Shown here one piece after another: positions 25,942 to 34,312 of a stretch of DNA of 64,000 bases (positions are counted from its first letter, which is position 1; every line of letters begins with the position of its first letter). This DNA is from Paractinoplanes aksuensis (GTDB taxonomy: Bacteria > Actinomycetota > Actinomycetes > Mycobacteriales > Micromonosporaceae): assembly GCF_024137025.1 (NCBI RefSeq), contig NZ_JAMYJR010000027.1:124001-188000 (forward strand), read 5' to 3'. The notes under the pieces are model-generated. The model made no database searches. It saw only the letters and a list, made by a program, of their open reading frames with translations, and had not been told where the DNA came from. The position numbers and the translations under genes were made by a program.

Positions 25942-27098
25942 ATCGGCTTCCACGCGTCCCGGTCAGCCACATCGGTGAAGGTCAGCCCGCGCAGGATGCG
26001 CCGGATCTCGTCCATCGAGAGCCCGCCGGACCGTTCGAACTCGGCGAAGTGCTGCCCGTCGATCAGCAGCGTGCAGTAGCCGCCGCTGTCGGTGCACTTC
26101 AGGTCGCGGCCACCGGTCGGCGCGTTGCTCGTCTTGGGCTGGCCCCGCCAGATCGAGAGCCGGCCCCGGCCCATATAGATGTCCAGGTCTTGCTGCAGTT
26201 CCTCGCGGGTCGGCGACCGGCGGTCGACGATGAGCCGCGAGACGAGGTCGGTCTCGCTCTGATCGACCGCTGTCACCTTCAACCCTTCAGGCAACCAGCC
26301 CAGGGTGTATGGGACCCGGGCCGGCTGCGCGGGCCGCGGTTCGAGCGCGGCCACGATCGCCAGCGACTGCTCGCGGCTGAGCGGTTCCTCGTCCGCCTCG
26401 GGGACGAAGGTGGCCCAGGCCGGGCCGTCGTACTTCCACGCGAACGCCGTACGGGTGAACAACTTCTTCTTGATGCTGGGGTCGTTCGGCGCGATCCTCG
26501 GGTTCGTCCTCCGTTTGGCGGCCAGGTCGTCGCGGTCGATCAGCTCGAACGTGTACCTGCGCTCGATGCCGGGCCGCCCCGCGATCGTGACGTTCACCGG
26601 CGGACCGACTCTCACCCACGACCGCGGGCCCACGCCGAACGACGCGATGTCGTACGCGCCGGGCCGGTACAGGGTGATCCGGGCGTCCGGGTACGGGTAC
26701 TTCACCCCGTCGGCCTCGATCGTCCGGCCGTCGCGATAGACCGGGATCTGCTGGTAGCCGAGGGTCGCGAGCCCCACCGGCCCGATCTGCCAGCGGCCGA
26801 CGCGTCCGCCGCCGGCCGTGAAGCCCAGCCCCTCGGGCTGCTCGAAGTCTCTGATGACGGGGGCGCGCGAGGTGTCGGCCGGCGCGTCCACGTGCGACGC
26901 CCGCGGGGCCGGGCCGGTCAACCCGGCCACCACTGCGACCGCGGTCACCAGGGCCGCGCCGCCGGCACCGGCCACGGCGGCCCACCGGCGCCGGGCCCGG
27001 ATCCTCTTGGCCCGGCCGATGATGTCGGCCGTGCTGGTGCGCGGGGCCGGCGCCCCCTCCTGCACGGACTCAAGCACGTCCTCGATCCGATACGACAT
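25938..27098 (-). CDS. Membrane-anchored protein of the CU044_5270 type, sigma-factor partner
   Basis: The 386-aa protein has a cytosolic N-terminus (about 1-38), one transmembrane helix (about 40-60, AAVAGAGGAALVTAVAVVAGL) and a large extracytoplasmic domain with no recognised catalytic motif. It follows a SigE-family sigma gene, and the reading frames overlap by 29 bp. This placement is typical of anti-sigma or sensor proteins of the CU044_5270 type. The N-terminus has no zinc-binding anti-sigma HxxxCxxC motif, so direct anti-sigma action is inference. Confidence 0.7.
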   Translation of the reverse strand: MSYRIEDVLESVQEGAPAPRTSTADIIGRAKRIRARRRWAAVAGAGGAALVTAVAVVAGLTGPAPRASHVDAPADTSRAPVIRDFEQPEGLGFTAGGGRVGRWQIGPVGLATLGYQQIPVYRDGRTIEADGVKYPYPDARITLYRPGAYDIASFGVGPRSWVRVGPPVNVTIAGRPGIERRYTFELIDRDDLAAKRRTNPRIAPNDPSIKKKLFTRTAFAWKYDGPAWATFVPEADEEPLSREQSLAIVAALEPRPAQPARVPYTLGWLPEGLKVTAVDQSETDLVSRLIVDRRSPTREELQQDLDIYMGRGRLSIWRGQPKTSNAPTGGRDLKCTDSGGYCTLLIDGQHFAEFERSGGLSMDEIRRILRGLTFTDVADRDAWKPI

Positions 27099-27600
27099 GG
27101 CCCGCTCCCTTCTCGGTGATCTCGGCCGCCAGGACGGCGCGTAGCGTGTCCAGGCCGCGGCTGGTCTGACTCTTGACGGTGCCCGGGGCGCACCCGAGGA
27201 CCTCGGCCGTCTCGTCGAGACTCAGGCCCTCGATGTAGCGCAGCACCAGAGCGGCCCGTTGCCGCGGCGGCACCCGGCGCAGGGCGGCCCGCAGCCGGAG
27301 CCGCTCGTCGACGTCGCCCGACCGGTCCGGGGCCACCACGTCGGGGAACGCCTCGCCCACGGCGTGCTCGCGGCGCCACGGCCGGCGCTTCTCCCCGATC
27401 GCGGCCCGGATGACGGCCTTACGGGCGTACGCCTCGGGCGTCGCGACTTTGTCCCATTTGAGATACAGCCGGGACAGCGCGCCGGACACCGCGTCCTCCG
27501 CCGCCTGCCAGTCGCCGCAGGTCACGTACGCGAGCGCCCGGAGGGGTGCGAACCGGGCCTGTACGAACTCCCGGAAGCCCTCTTCCGACTCGGCATCCAC
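27070..27600 (-). CDS. SigE-family ECF RNA polymerase sigma factor
   Basis: The 176-aa protein has sigma-70 region 2 (FREFVQARFAPLRALAYVTCGDWQAAEDAVSGALSRLYLKW) and region 4 (LRRVPPRQRAALVLRYIEGLSLDETAEVLGCAPGTVKSQTSRGL). The spacing is that of the SigE-type ECF group of actinobacteria. It should direct RNA polymerase to stress or envelope genes. The GTG at 27600 has GAGGAG upstream and fits the family start; the frame to 27657 lacks a site. The downstream membrane protein is translationally overlapped. Confidence 0.88.
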   Translation of the reverse strand: MDAESEEGFREFVQARFAPLRALAYVTCGDWQAAEDAVSGALSRLYLKWDKVATPEAYARKAVIRAAIGEKRRPWRREHAVGEAFPDVVAPDRSGDVDERLRLRAALRRVPPRQRAALVLRYIEGLSLDETAEVLGCAPGTVKSQTSRGLDTLRAVLAAEITEKGAGHVVSDRGRA

Positions 27601-27699
27601 TGAACCGGTCTCCTCTCGTCGACACCTAGAGGCGCCGACCGGCTCGCCGGGTTGCACCGATGTCGCAGAAACTCAGTGTTTGCTGGTAGACAACTATCC

Positions 27700-28584
27700 A
27701 TGACTGACGAGCGAGCGACCACGGCCGGCCCGATGGACGCGGTGGAGAGCGCGAACGCCGGGCAGATCGCCCTGCTCGAGCTGATCGCCCGCCAGGCGCC
27801 GCTGCCCGAGGTGCTCGACGGGATGGCCCGGTGCATCGAACGGCTGACCCCGCACGAGGTGCTCGTCTCGGTGCTGCTGGCCGACCCCGACGGCCGCCAC
27901 CTGCGGCACGGCGCCGCGCCCGGGTTGCCCGACTTCTACAACGAGGCCATCGATGGGATCGCCACCGGCGAGGGTATCGGTTCGTGCGGCACCGCGGCCC
28001 ACCGGCGGGAACCGGTCATCGTCACCGACATCGCGACCGACCCGTTCTGGGCCGACTTCCGCGACCTGGCCGGCCGGGCCGGCCTGGCCGCCTGCTGGTC
28101 CACACCTGTGCTGGCCCGCGACGGCGCGCTGCTCGGCACGTTCGCCATGTACCACCGCACACCCCGCGTCCCCGACGAGTCCGATCTGACCCTGGCCCGG
28201 ATCTTCGCCGGCACGGCCGCCCTGGCCATCGAACGCCACCACGACGAGCAGGCCCGGCTGGCCGCCGAGGAACGCGCCCGGGCCGCCCTCGAAGAGCTGG
28301 CCGAGGCCGTCCGGGACGCGGAACGACGCGCTGCCGCGGCCGCCGACCTGGCCGCCCGGATGCGGGCCGCCGCGACCGCCCAGGCCACCGCGCCGCACCC
28401 CGAACACTGTCAGCTCGGCGGCGTCCCGCCCTGCGAGGCCCCGGCCGAGATCAAGATCGCCGACTCCTGGGGCGACGCGGCCTGGGGCTGCCCCGACCAC
28501 GTCGAGGAGGCCATCATCAACGTCCGCTCGGTCTTCATCGCCAGCGAGGAACTGGGCGGACTGGCCGCCTACCTCAACCGCTGA
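27700..28584 (+). CDS. GAF-domain protein with C-terminal conserved module
   Basis: This 294-aa cytosolic protein has a GAF domain at about residues 25-185 (LTPHEVLVSVLLADPDG, GIGSCGTAAHRREPVIVTDIATDPFW, STPVLARDGALLGTFAMY). A coiled coil follows (190-225), then a short Cys/His-bearing module (PEHCQLGGVPPCEAP, WGCPDHVEEAI). GAF domains bind small ligands or redox cofactors. The Cys/His pairs could bind a metal, which is inference. No output enzyme domain is present. It is divergent from the sigma gene. The stop codon lies inside a 19-bp tandem repeat. Confidence 0.8.
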   Translation: MTDERATTAGPMDAVESANAGQIALLELIARQAPLPEVLDGMARCIERLTPHEVLVSVLLADPDGRHLRHGAAPGLPDFYNEAIDGIATGEGIGSCGTAAHRREPVIVTDIATDPFWADFRDLAGRAGLAACWSTPVLARDGALLGTFAMYHRTPRVPDESDLTLARIFAGTAALAIERHHDEQARLAAEERARAALEELAEAVRDAERRAAAAADLAARMRAAATAQATAPHPEHCQLGGVPPCEAPAEIKIADSWGDAAWGCPDHVEEAIINVRSVFIASEELGGLAAYLNR

Positions 28585-28629
28585 GCCGCGCCTCAACCGC
28601 CCTGCCGCCCCTCAACCGCTGGGCCGCGC
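28573..28629. repeat. Three-copy 19-bp tandem repeat over a stop codon
   Basis: Three adjacent 19-bp units begin with CTCAACCGC at 28573, 28592 and 28611. Copy 1 codes for the last residues (LNR) and the stop of the GAF protein. Copies 2 and 3 extend it downstream. Units 1 and 3 differ at one position. Confidence 0.8.
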
Positions 28630-28741
28630 GCGTCCACTTCGGCTGGCCGGGCCCCCGCACGCAGTCCGATCGGTCGATGTCCGCACTGGATCATCGCCGG
28701 GTAGCCTTCCCGGGCCCACTCCCCGGAAGGTACCCCTGATC

Positions 28742-29266
28742 TTGCGCGCGCTTTTCGTGATCGCGGCCGCCGTTGTGGCCGGTTTTGTCATCAGTCCGAT
28801 GCTCAAGGCGGACGCCGGGTGCACCCCCACCACCCCCGCTGCGGCCACGTCGGCCAAGAGCAAGTGGAGTGACGAGCAGGTCGCCAACGCGCGCATCATC
28901 GTCACCGTCGGCAACGACCGCCGGGTACCCGAACAGGCCCTGGTCATCGCCATCGCCACCGCCCTGCAGGAATCCAGCCTGCGGAACCTCTCCGGCGGCG
29001 ACCGCGACTCCATCGGCCTGTTCCAGCAGCGCCCCAGCCAGGGGTGGGGCACCCCGAAGCAACTGACCGACCCGGCGTACCAAACCGGAAAGTTCTACGA
29101 CAAACTGCTCCGCACCAAGGGCTGGCAGACCATGCGCGTCACCGAGGCCGCCCAGGCCGTGCAGATCTCCGCCTACCCCAACGCGTACGCGAAACACGTC
29201 CCCGCCGCCACCCGCCTCGTCGAAACCCTGAGCGAGAAGCCCGCCACCTGCACCACCAGCACCTGA
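28742..29266 (+). CDS. Exported lysozyme-fold-like protein
   Basis: The 174-aa protein has an N-terminal membrane or signal helix (FVIAAAVVAGFVISPML). The globular domain has the transglycosylase-like pattern ALVIAIATALQESSLRNLS, DSIGLFQQRPSQGWGTPKQL and DPAYQTGKFYDKL, with a Glu in ALQESS. In Micromonosporaceae this module occurs alone or before NlpC domains in cell-wall enzymes. It could cleave or bind peptidoglycan; catalysis is not certain. The start is a TTG at 28742 with GGAAGG upstream. Confidence 0.7.
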   Translation: MRALFVIAAAVVAGFVISPMLKADAGCTPTTPAAATSAKSKWSDEQVANARIIVTVGNDRRVPEQALVIAIATALQESSLRNLSGGDRDSIGLFQQRPSQGWGTPKQLTDPAYQTGKFYDKLLRTKGWQTMRVTEAAQAVQISAYPNAYAKHVPAATRLVETLSEKPATCTTST

Positions 29267-29433
29267 GCGGCGCCGCCCGGGAGGGGCTTGTCACTGAGCG
29301 CCCGAGCGAGTGCCGGCCCCGGTTGAAGCCACGATCGGCCCGCGGGCGCGGGCCGGCACGGAGGTGGACGCGCTCGCCTTTGTGACGGCCGTGGTGGGGC
29401 GGGTCATCGGACTGTCATGCCGTTGCGGGGGCG

Positions 29434-29472
29434 TTGACACACGCGGTGGGCACTACTTGTTCTTCCGAACAA
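29434..29472 (+). promoter_or_regulatory. Promoter-like region with palindrome before the stress protein
   Basis: A perfect -35 box TTGACA (29434-29439) is followed by the palindrome TTGTTC-TTCC-GAACAA (29457-29472). The -10 box is not clear at 16-18 bp spacing. The palindrome sits just before the ribosome site and could be an operator. The rest of 29267-29433 shows only GC-rich inverted repeats. Confidence 0.4.
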
Positions 29473-29487
29473 CCGGGAGGAGCAGGG

Positions 29488-30363
29488 ATGGACACCAAAG
29501 CTGTTGTCATCGGGGTGGACGACTCGGCGGAGGCGATGGCCGCCGCGCGATGGGGTGGACGGTACGCCGAAGCGATCGGCGCGCCGGTGCAGTTGCTGCA
29601 TGCGGCGGCGAGCCCCGAGACGGTGTCGGTGATGTTGCCGGTGCCGGTCGGGGTCAGCACGGCCGGGCTCAAGCGGGACGGGTCGACCGCCGACGACATC
29701 CTGCGCGTCGCCGCGGCCGAGGCGACCAAGTTCGATCCGTACCCGGAGGTGGCCACGCTCACCGTGCCCGCCGAACCGGTGGCGGCCCTGGTCGAGGCGT
29801 CGGCCGAGGCCGGGCTGCTGGTTCTGGGCGCGCGCGACCGTGGCCGGGTCACGTCGGCGCTGTTCGGGTCGGTGTCGGGGCGGGTCGTGGCGGCCGCGCA
29901 CTGCCCGGTCGTCGTGGTGCGGGAGGACGTCGATGATTCCGGCCCGGTCGTGGTGGCCGTCGACGCGGCCGGCACCAGTGAGGCGGCGGTGCGGTTCGCG
30001 TTCGGCGAGGCCGCCCGGCGCGGGTGTGATCTGTTCGCCCTGCACGCGTGGCAGGTGCCGCCGATGCCCTCCGGTGCGGGCAGCACCGCCGTCATGACGA
30101 GCACACGCTACCTGCCGGACGCGGCGTTGCGGGTGCTGTCCGAAGCGGTCGCTCCCGGCCGGGCCGAGTTCCCGGGCGTGACCGTGCACGAGCGGCTGCT
30201 CACCGGCCCGCCCGAGCAGGTGGTGGCCGACGAGACGGGCGACGCCGCGCTGGTGGTCGTCGGGTCGCGTGGGCGGTCACCGCTGACCGGGCTGCTGTTG
30301 GGCTCGACCAGCCAGGCCCTGCTGCACCGGTCGGACTGCCCGGTCGCCGTGGTCCGGTGCTGA
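29488..30363 (+). CDS. Universal stress protein, tandem Usp domains
   Basis: The 291-aa protein has two Usp domains (about 3-148 and 155-290). Both hold ATP-binding G-rich loops, LLVLGARDRGRVTSALFGSVS and LVVVGSRGRSPLTGLLLGSTS. Each starts with the VVIGVDDS or VVVAVDAA strand. Tandem Usp proteins are common in actinobacteria and are induced in hypoxia, stasis or stress. GGGAGGAG precedes the ATG at 29488. The 3' end overlaps the convergent nitroreductase gene by 87 bp, an unusually long coding overlap. Confidence 0.92.
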   Translation: MDTKAVVIGVDDSAEAMAAARWGGRYAEAIGAPVQLLHAAASPETVSVMLPVPVGVSTAGLKRDGSTADDILRVAAAEATKFDPYPEVATLTVPAEPVAALVEASAEAGLLVLGARDRGRVTSALFGSVSGRVVAAAHCPVVVVREDVDDSGPVVVAVDAAGTSEAAVRFAFGEAARRGCDLFALHAWQVPPMPSGAGSTAVMTSTRYLPDAALRVLSEAVAPGRAEFPGVTVHERLLTGPPEQVVADETGDAALVVVGSRGRSPLTGLLLGSTSQALLHRSDCPVAVVRC

Positions 30364-31272
30364 CGGGCTCAGGCGGGCCGAGCGGGCCGGTTCGTGCTGC
30401 GGGTAGCCGACGCGGAAGACCGCGAGCGGCGTCGCGCCCACCCGCTCGGCCAGGCGGGCGTTGGTGGCCGGGCAGTCCAGCAGCTGGCTGAGCGGGTGCA
30501 CGGCCAGGCCGAAGCGGGCCAGCAGCAGCCAGGTGCGCAGCAGACGACGGCCCGACTCGCGGAGGTCGTCGCTCGGACCGGTCAGGACCAGCACGCTCCC
30601 GTCGTACCGAAGAAGGTTGCGACTGCTCGCCGCGAGCAGCGTGGGCAGACCGAGGCGCCGGGTCAGCCCGTAGCCGCGCAGCGCGCCCGACAGCACCCGG
30701 GCCTCGAGACGGCTCAGGCCGAGGGCGCGGTCGGTCAGCCCGTCGCGGTCGTAGCGCGGGTCGCGCGGGTTCAGCCGCAGCCAGGCCCGCAGTTCGCGGG
30801 CCACCGGCGGGGTGCCGAACATCCAGCGGTCGGCCTCCTCGAGCTCGCCGGCCAACGCGCGGCTGCGCACGTGCACGAGCCCCGGCTCCAGGGCGGCCAG
30901 AATGACCAGGTCCAACAGGCCTTCCGCGTACGGTCCCCGCGCGACCCGCCGCAGGTCGACATCGGCGGCGTGGAAAATGGTGTCGTACCGCTCGGCCGCC
31001 GGCACCAGCCGGATCCGCGCCGGGTCGCTGAGGTCGCAGCCCACGTTCAACCCGGCGTCGGCCGCCACGATCAGGGCCGTCTCGGTGAACGCGCCCAGCC
31101 CGAGCGCCAGGTCCCGGCCCGTCGGGTCGGAGTCGGGCAGCGAGCGCTCGGGGTCGACGCCGATGACGATCTCGTCGGCGCGGTAGTCGATGGTCCAGGG
31201 CTGGGTGTTGTGCGCGCTCGGCGCCCGCCGGAACAGCGACTCGCGCTCCCGCAGCTGCGATACCCAGGTCAT
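30277..31272 (-). CDS. Acg-like FMN nitroreductase-family protein
   Basis: The 331-aa protein resembles the Acg/Rv3127/Rv3131 group of nitroreductase-fold proteins. The opening RAPSAHNTQPWTIDY is the family hallmark, and LLRTWLLLARFGLAVHPLSQLLD forms the second flavin-site helix. In mycobacteria some members bind FMN but seem to store it rather than reduce nitro groups. It is the last gene of the ANL operon, overlapping the GNAT gene by 4 bp. The C-terminal 40 residues are Pro/Arg-rich, atypical, and encoded opposite the stress-protein gene. Confidence 0.82.
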   Translation of the reverse strand: MTWVSQLRERESLFRRAPSAHNTQPWTIDYRADEIVIGVDPERSLPDSDPTGRDLALGLGAFTETALIVAADAGLNVGCDLSDPARIRLVPAAERYDTIFHAADVDLRRVARGPYAEGLLDLVILAALEPGLVHVRSRALAGELEEADRWMFGTPPVARELRAWLRLNPRDPRYDRDGLTDRALGLSRLEARVLSGALRGYGLTRRLGLPTLLAASSRNLLRYDGSVLVLTGPSDDLRESGRRLLRTWLLLARFGLAVHPLSQLLDCPATNARLAERVGATPLAVFRVGYPQHEPARSARLSPSAPDHGDRAVRPVQQGLAGRAQQQPGQR

Positions 31273-32324
31273 GCCGCACCTCGCTGATAGAAGGTGTACC
31301 CGTGCAGGGCCCGGCCGCCGGCCCGCCGGTACGACGCGGTGGAGGCGGCGTTGTCGCGCTCGACGAACGTGCTGCGCAGCGTCCGGTAGCCGTTCGCCTC
31401 GAGATGCCGGTGCACCTCGCGGCTCAGCAGCGTCATGTAGCCCTGGCCCTGCTCGCCCGGCACCACGCCTTTGACGACCAGCACCGCGTCGCGGCGGTAG
31501 CGCGACCGGGTGGCCAGCAGCCGCAATTGTTCGATCGGGCCGAGCCGGCCGCCGGTGCTCATGAGGAACTCGGAGACGTCGGGCATGGCGACGATGAACG
31601 CCACCGGGCGGCCCGCCTTCTCGAGCCAGACCAGCAGGCCCTCGTCGAGCAGGTAGGCCAGGCCGTCGGTCTGCTCGGCCAGCTGTTCGGCCGAGATCTC
31701 GGTGTAGTAGCCGAGCTGCGCGAAGCTCGCGTTGAGCATCTTGCGCAGGATCGGCAGCTGGTGACGCAGCCCGCGGCGGGAGCCGTGCCGGATCACCAGG
31801 CGCTCGGCGGCCAGGCGGCTGTCGTCGAACTTGTAGGCGTCGGCCGAGCCGGCGACCTCGACCGCCCAGGTGTCGGCCTCGAAGCGGCGGGTGAAGCCGT
31901 GCCGCTCGTACATCGCCGGGTAGTACGCCGGGTTCCAGGCCGAGTCGACGAAGCCGCGCCGGCCGAAGCCGCTCGTGATGACGCCGCCGGTCTGGTTGGG
32001 CAGCAGCGCCACCGGGCCGAACAGCGAGCGCCCGCCGGCGGCCCGGGACACGACGTCCATCAGGGCCGTGAACACGGCGTCGTCGTCGGTGAACTCCGTG
32101 TGCCCGAACAGCTGGCCGGCGCCGAAGGCCGCGTCGCGGTGGGTGCTCGTCCGCCCGACCACCCGGCCCCGGTGGTCGCGCACCACGTACAGCGTGGCGG
32201 TCCGGCGATGCCCGGCGATGACCGGCGCCGGCAACGGCACGTACTTGTCGCGGGGGTGCAGGCGCGCCGGGAACTCGCAGAAGTCGCGGAAGTCGGCCCG
32301 CGTCCGCACCGGGGTCGCCCTCAT
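31269..32324 (-). CDS. GNAT N-acyltransferase, YghO-like
   Basis: The 351-aa cytosolic protein has a GNAT fold in its C-terminal half (LVWLEKAGRPVAFIVAMPD, VVKGVVPGEQGQGYMTLLSREVHRHL, STFVERDNAASTASYRRAGGR). The N-terminal half repeats the pattern weakly (AATLYVVRDHRGRVVGR-like). The whole resembles the YghO-type acyltransferases. Acyl donor and acceptor are unknown. ATGA overlaps with both neighbours place it in the ANL operon, where it could transfer the acyl group activated by the ligase. Confidence 0.75.
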   Translation of the reverse strand: MRATPVRTRADFRDFCEFPARLHPRDKYVPLPAPVIAGHRRTATLYVVRDHRGRVVGRTSTHRDAAFGAGQLFGHTEFTDDDAVFTALMDVVSRAAGGRSLFGPVALLPNQTGGVITSGFGRRGFVDSAWNPAYYPAMYERHGFTRRFEADTWAVEVAGSADAYKFDDSRLAAERLVIRHGSRRGLRHQLPILRKMLNASFAQLGYYTEISAEQLAEQTDGLAYLLDEGLLVWLEKAGRPVAFIVAMPDVSEFLMSTGGRLGPIEQLRLLATRSRYRRDAVLVVKGVVPGEQGQGYMTLLSREVHRHLEANGYRTLRSTFVERDNAASTASYRRAGGRALHGYTFYQRGAA

Positions 32325-32767
32325 TTGCGGTGCACCGGCGGGCCGACGGCCTCGGTGGACAGCGGCGTCCACGTCGGCATGTGGGACATGCTGCCGTCCT
32401 CGGCCCGCCACGCGCCGTTGCTGTAGCCGTGCGGCTGGGCGGTGAACAACCGGATGAACCCGGCGGTGGCGTTGTTCGCGCCCTCGTCGGTGAGCCAGCA
32501 CATGAGGTCGCGGTGGTGGCGGCTGCGGGCGAACTTCATCATCGCGTCCTGATCCTCGAAGAAGGCGATGGTGCCGATCGTGTACGGGAACTGGTAGTAC
32601 ACGGTGTGCCAGCGGTACCCGGCCATCCGCTTCATCTGGCGCACCATCGGGAACCAGGTGCGGATCGTGTGCCACATGGCCAGCGGCCCCGAGTACTTCG
32701 TGGCCCCGATGAACATCGAGGTCGCCTGACCCTGCGGCGGGGCAGCGGAGAAGTCGGTGGTCCTCAT
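32321..32767 (-). CDS. Small ferredoxin-fold protein, monooxygenase-like
   Basis: This 148-aa protein has no signal peptide. The pattern WHTVYYQFPYTIGTIAFFED followed by AMMKFARSRHHRDLMCWL resembles the dimeric alpha/beta-barrel proteins of the DUF3291/DUF4188 and spheroidene-monooxygenase-like groups, some of which bind haem. The match is by eye and weak. It is coupled to the ligase (TGA at 32764-32766 overlapping the ATG) and to the GNAT gene. Its role in the operon, such as oxidising the acyl chain, is speculation. Confidence 0.55.
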   Translation of the reverse strand: MRTTDFSAAPPQGQATSMFIGATKYSGPLAMWHTIRTWFPMVRQMKRMAGYRWHTVYYQFPYTIGTIAFFEDQDAMMKFARSRHHRDLMCWLTDEGANNATAGFIRLFTAQPHGYSNGAWRAEDGSMSHMPTWTPLSTEAVGPPVHRK

Positions 32768-34305
32768 GCGGGCTGCCCCTTCACGACGTAGACGTTCTTG
32801 AGCTTGGCCGCGGCGCCGGTGAACGGGCCCGCGCCGTGCTCGTGGACGGTGACGCGCACGTCGGCCGCGGACGGGTCCTCGGCCAGCGATTCGGCGAAGT
32901 CGCGGCTCGACTGGGTCAGGTGGGCCAGCACGCCGGCCCGGCAGGCGTCGGCCAGCAGGTCGCGTTGCGCGGGCTCCAGGCGTACGCCGGACCGCAGTTG
33001 AAGGTGGACGGTCGGGCGGCTCTCCAGATCGGCGCCCTGCACCAGCTCCAGGCAGAAACCTTCGAGCTGATGGGCGTACGGGTTGCTGTCGTACAGCCCG
33101 TACTCGATGTCCTGGGGGTAGATGTTGGCCCCCATGTACGAGATCGTGCTGTCCTTGCGCCCGAACAGGAACAGGAACGGCAGCCGCATCCCGTCGACCT
33201 TCAACGCGGCCAGCGCCTCGGCCCGGGCGGCCGGCTCGGTGACGGCCGCCAGCACCTCGGGCAGGGTGATCAGCCGGCCCTCGTCGCCGATGTTGTAGCG
33301 CACCTTCGGGTTGACCACGGCGGTCGAGTTGATCGTGCACAGGATCTCGGAGTCGGCCGTGGTCTCGAGGTACGTCTCGAGCGGGTTGTACTGGAACACC
33401 ATCGGCAGCCGCTCCTCGTCCGGGCCGAGCAGCCGGGCCCGCAGCAGCGGATCGGTGCGCAGACGGCGGCGGAGCCAGACGCTGAGGTCGGTCTCGCCGG
33501 CCATACCGATGGTGAGATCGCTGGCCCCGTAGCCCGACCGGACCTTGCGGAACCGCTTCTCGAGGTAGTCGCGCAGCGCCTCGGTCATGCCCTCGCCGCC
33601 GACCAGCCCGGAGATCCGGTAGTCGGCCCACGGGAACCGCTCGGCGTCGAGCTCGTCCAGCAGGCGCTTGAGGAACGGCGGGTACGCGGTGACCACGTAC
33701 TCGAAATCGGGTCCGAAGTGCCGCAGCGTGTCGATGATCTTGCGGATGTCGGGCCCGGTGTTCTTGACCATGGCGATCCGCGACATCGCGATGCCGGTGT
33801 TGGTGCCGGTGGCCCACGCGCCCATCGAGTAGGCATTGATCACGAACCGCCGCTGCGCGGGAAAGATCATGGTGGCGTACGCGGCCAGGTTGCGGTGCAC
33901 CGCCTGCAGTTCGGCCCGGCTGCGGACCCAGTTGAACGGCTGCCCCGACGACCCCGACGACTCGTCGACCACGGTGCCGGCGATCTCGAGCCGCCCGTTG
34001 CGGCAGCGCTCGTGCTCGGGGTAGGCCGTGACGTACGAGGCCTTGTCGGTGGGCGGGTAGCTGTCGAGGTCGAACCAGCGGAACCGCCAGCCCTTCCGGC
34101 GCAGGAAGTCGCCGTAGGCGGGCACGTCGAGCGCGGCGAACTGGCAGGTCATCCACGCGTTGAGGCGGGCGAAGCGGGCCATCCGCGGGTGGTAGTGGCG
34201 AGCCATGAAGCGCCACACCGCGGGGTGCGACCGATAGAGGGCGTAGATGCCGCTCAGCGCGTAGCTGCCGAGCCGCAGCGTCCATTGCCGGAAGGTCGAG
34301 ATCAC
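32764..34305 (-). CDS. ANL-superfamily adenylate-forming ligase, PaaK/CapK-like
   Basis: The 513-aa protein belongs to the adenylate-forming superfamily, phenylacetate-CoA ligase (PaaK/CapK) branch. The P-loop is DESSGSSGQPFNW. The A5-type motif is YGASDLTIGM and the hinge region is FGRKDSTISYMGANIYPQDIE. The C-terminus ends TGAAAKLKNVYVVKG with a candidate catalytic Lys. It should activate a carboxylic acid as acyl-AMP, then form a thioester or pass it on. It heads a four-gene operon. The GTG start lacks a ribosome site and has TAGCGT 7 nt upstream, so the mRNA is probably leaderless. Confidence 0.8.
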   Translation of the reverse strand: MISTFRQWTLRLGSYALSGIYALYRSHPAVWRFMARHYHPRMARFARLNAWMTCQFAALDVPAYGDFLRRKGWRFRWFDLDSYPPTDKASYVTAYPEHERCRNGRLEIAGTVVDESSGSSGQPFNWVRSRAELQAVHRNLAAYATMIFPAQRRFVINAYSMGAWATGTNTGIAMSRIAMVKNTGPDIRKIIDTLRHFGPDFEYVVTAYPPFLKRLLDELDAERFPWADYRISGLVGGEGMTEALRDYLEKRFRKVRSGYGASDLTIGMAGETDLSVWLRRRLRTDPLLRARLLGPDEERLPMVFQYNPLETYLETTADSEILCTINSTAVVNPKVRYNIGDEGRLITLPEVLAAVTEPAARAEALAALKVDGMRLPFLFLFGRKDSTISYMGANIYPQDIEYGLYDSNPYAHQLEGFCLELVQGADLESRPTVHLQLRSGVRLEPAQRDLLADACRAGVLAHLTQSSRDFAESLAEDPSAADVRVTVHEHGAGPFTGAAAKLKNVYVVKGQPA

Positions 34306-34312
34306 GAGGTAG

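Noticed and set aside
29400..29487. DosR-type box before the universal stress protein
   Set aside because: The sequence around 29406-29430 does not fit the GGGACT..AGTCCC symmetry. Only the TTGTTC palindrome is clear.
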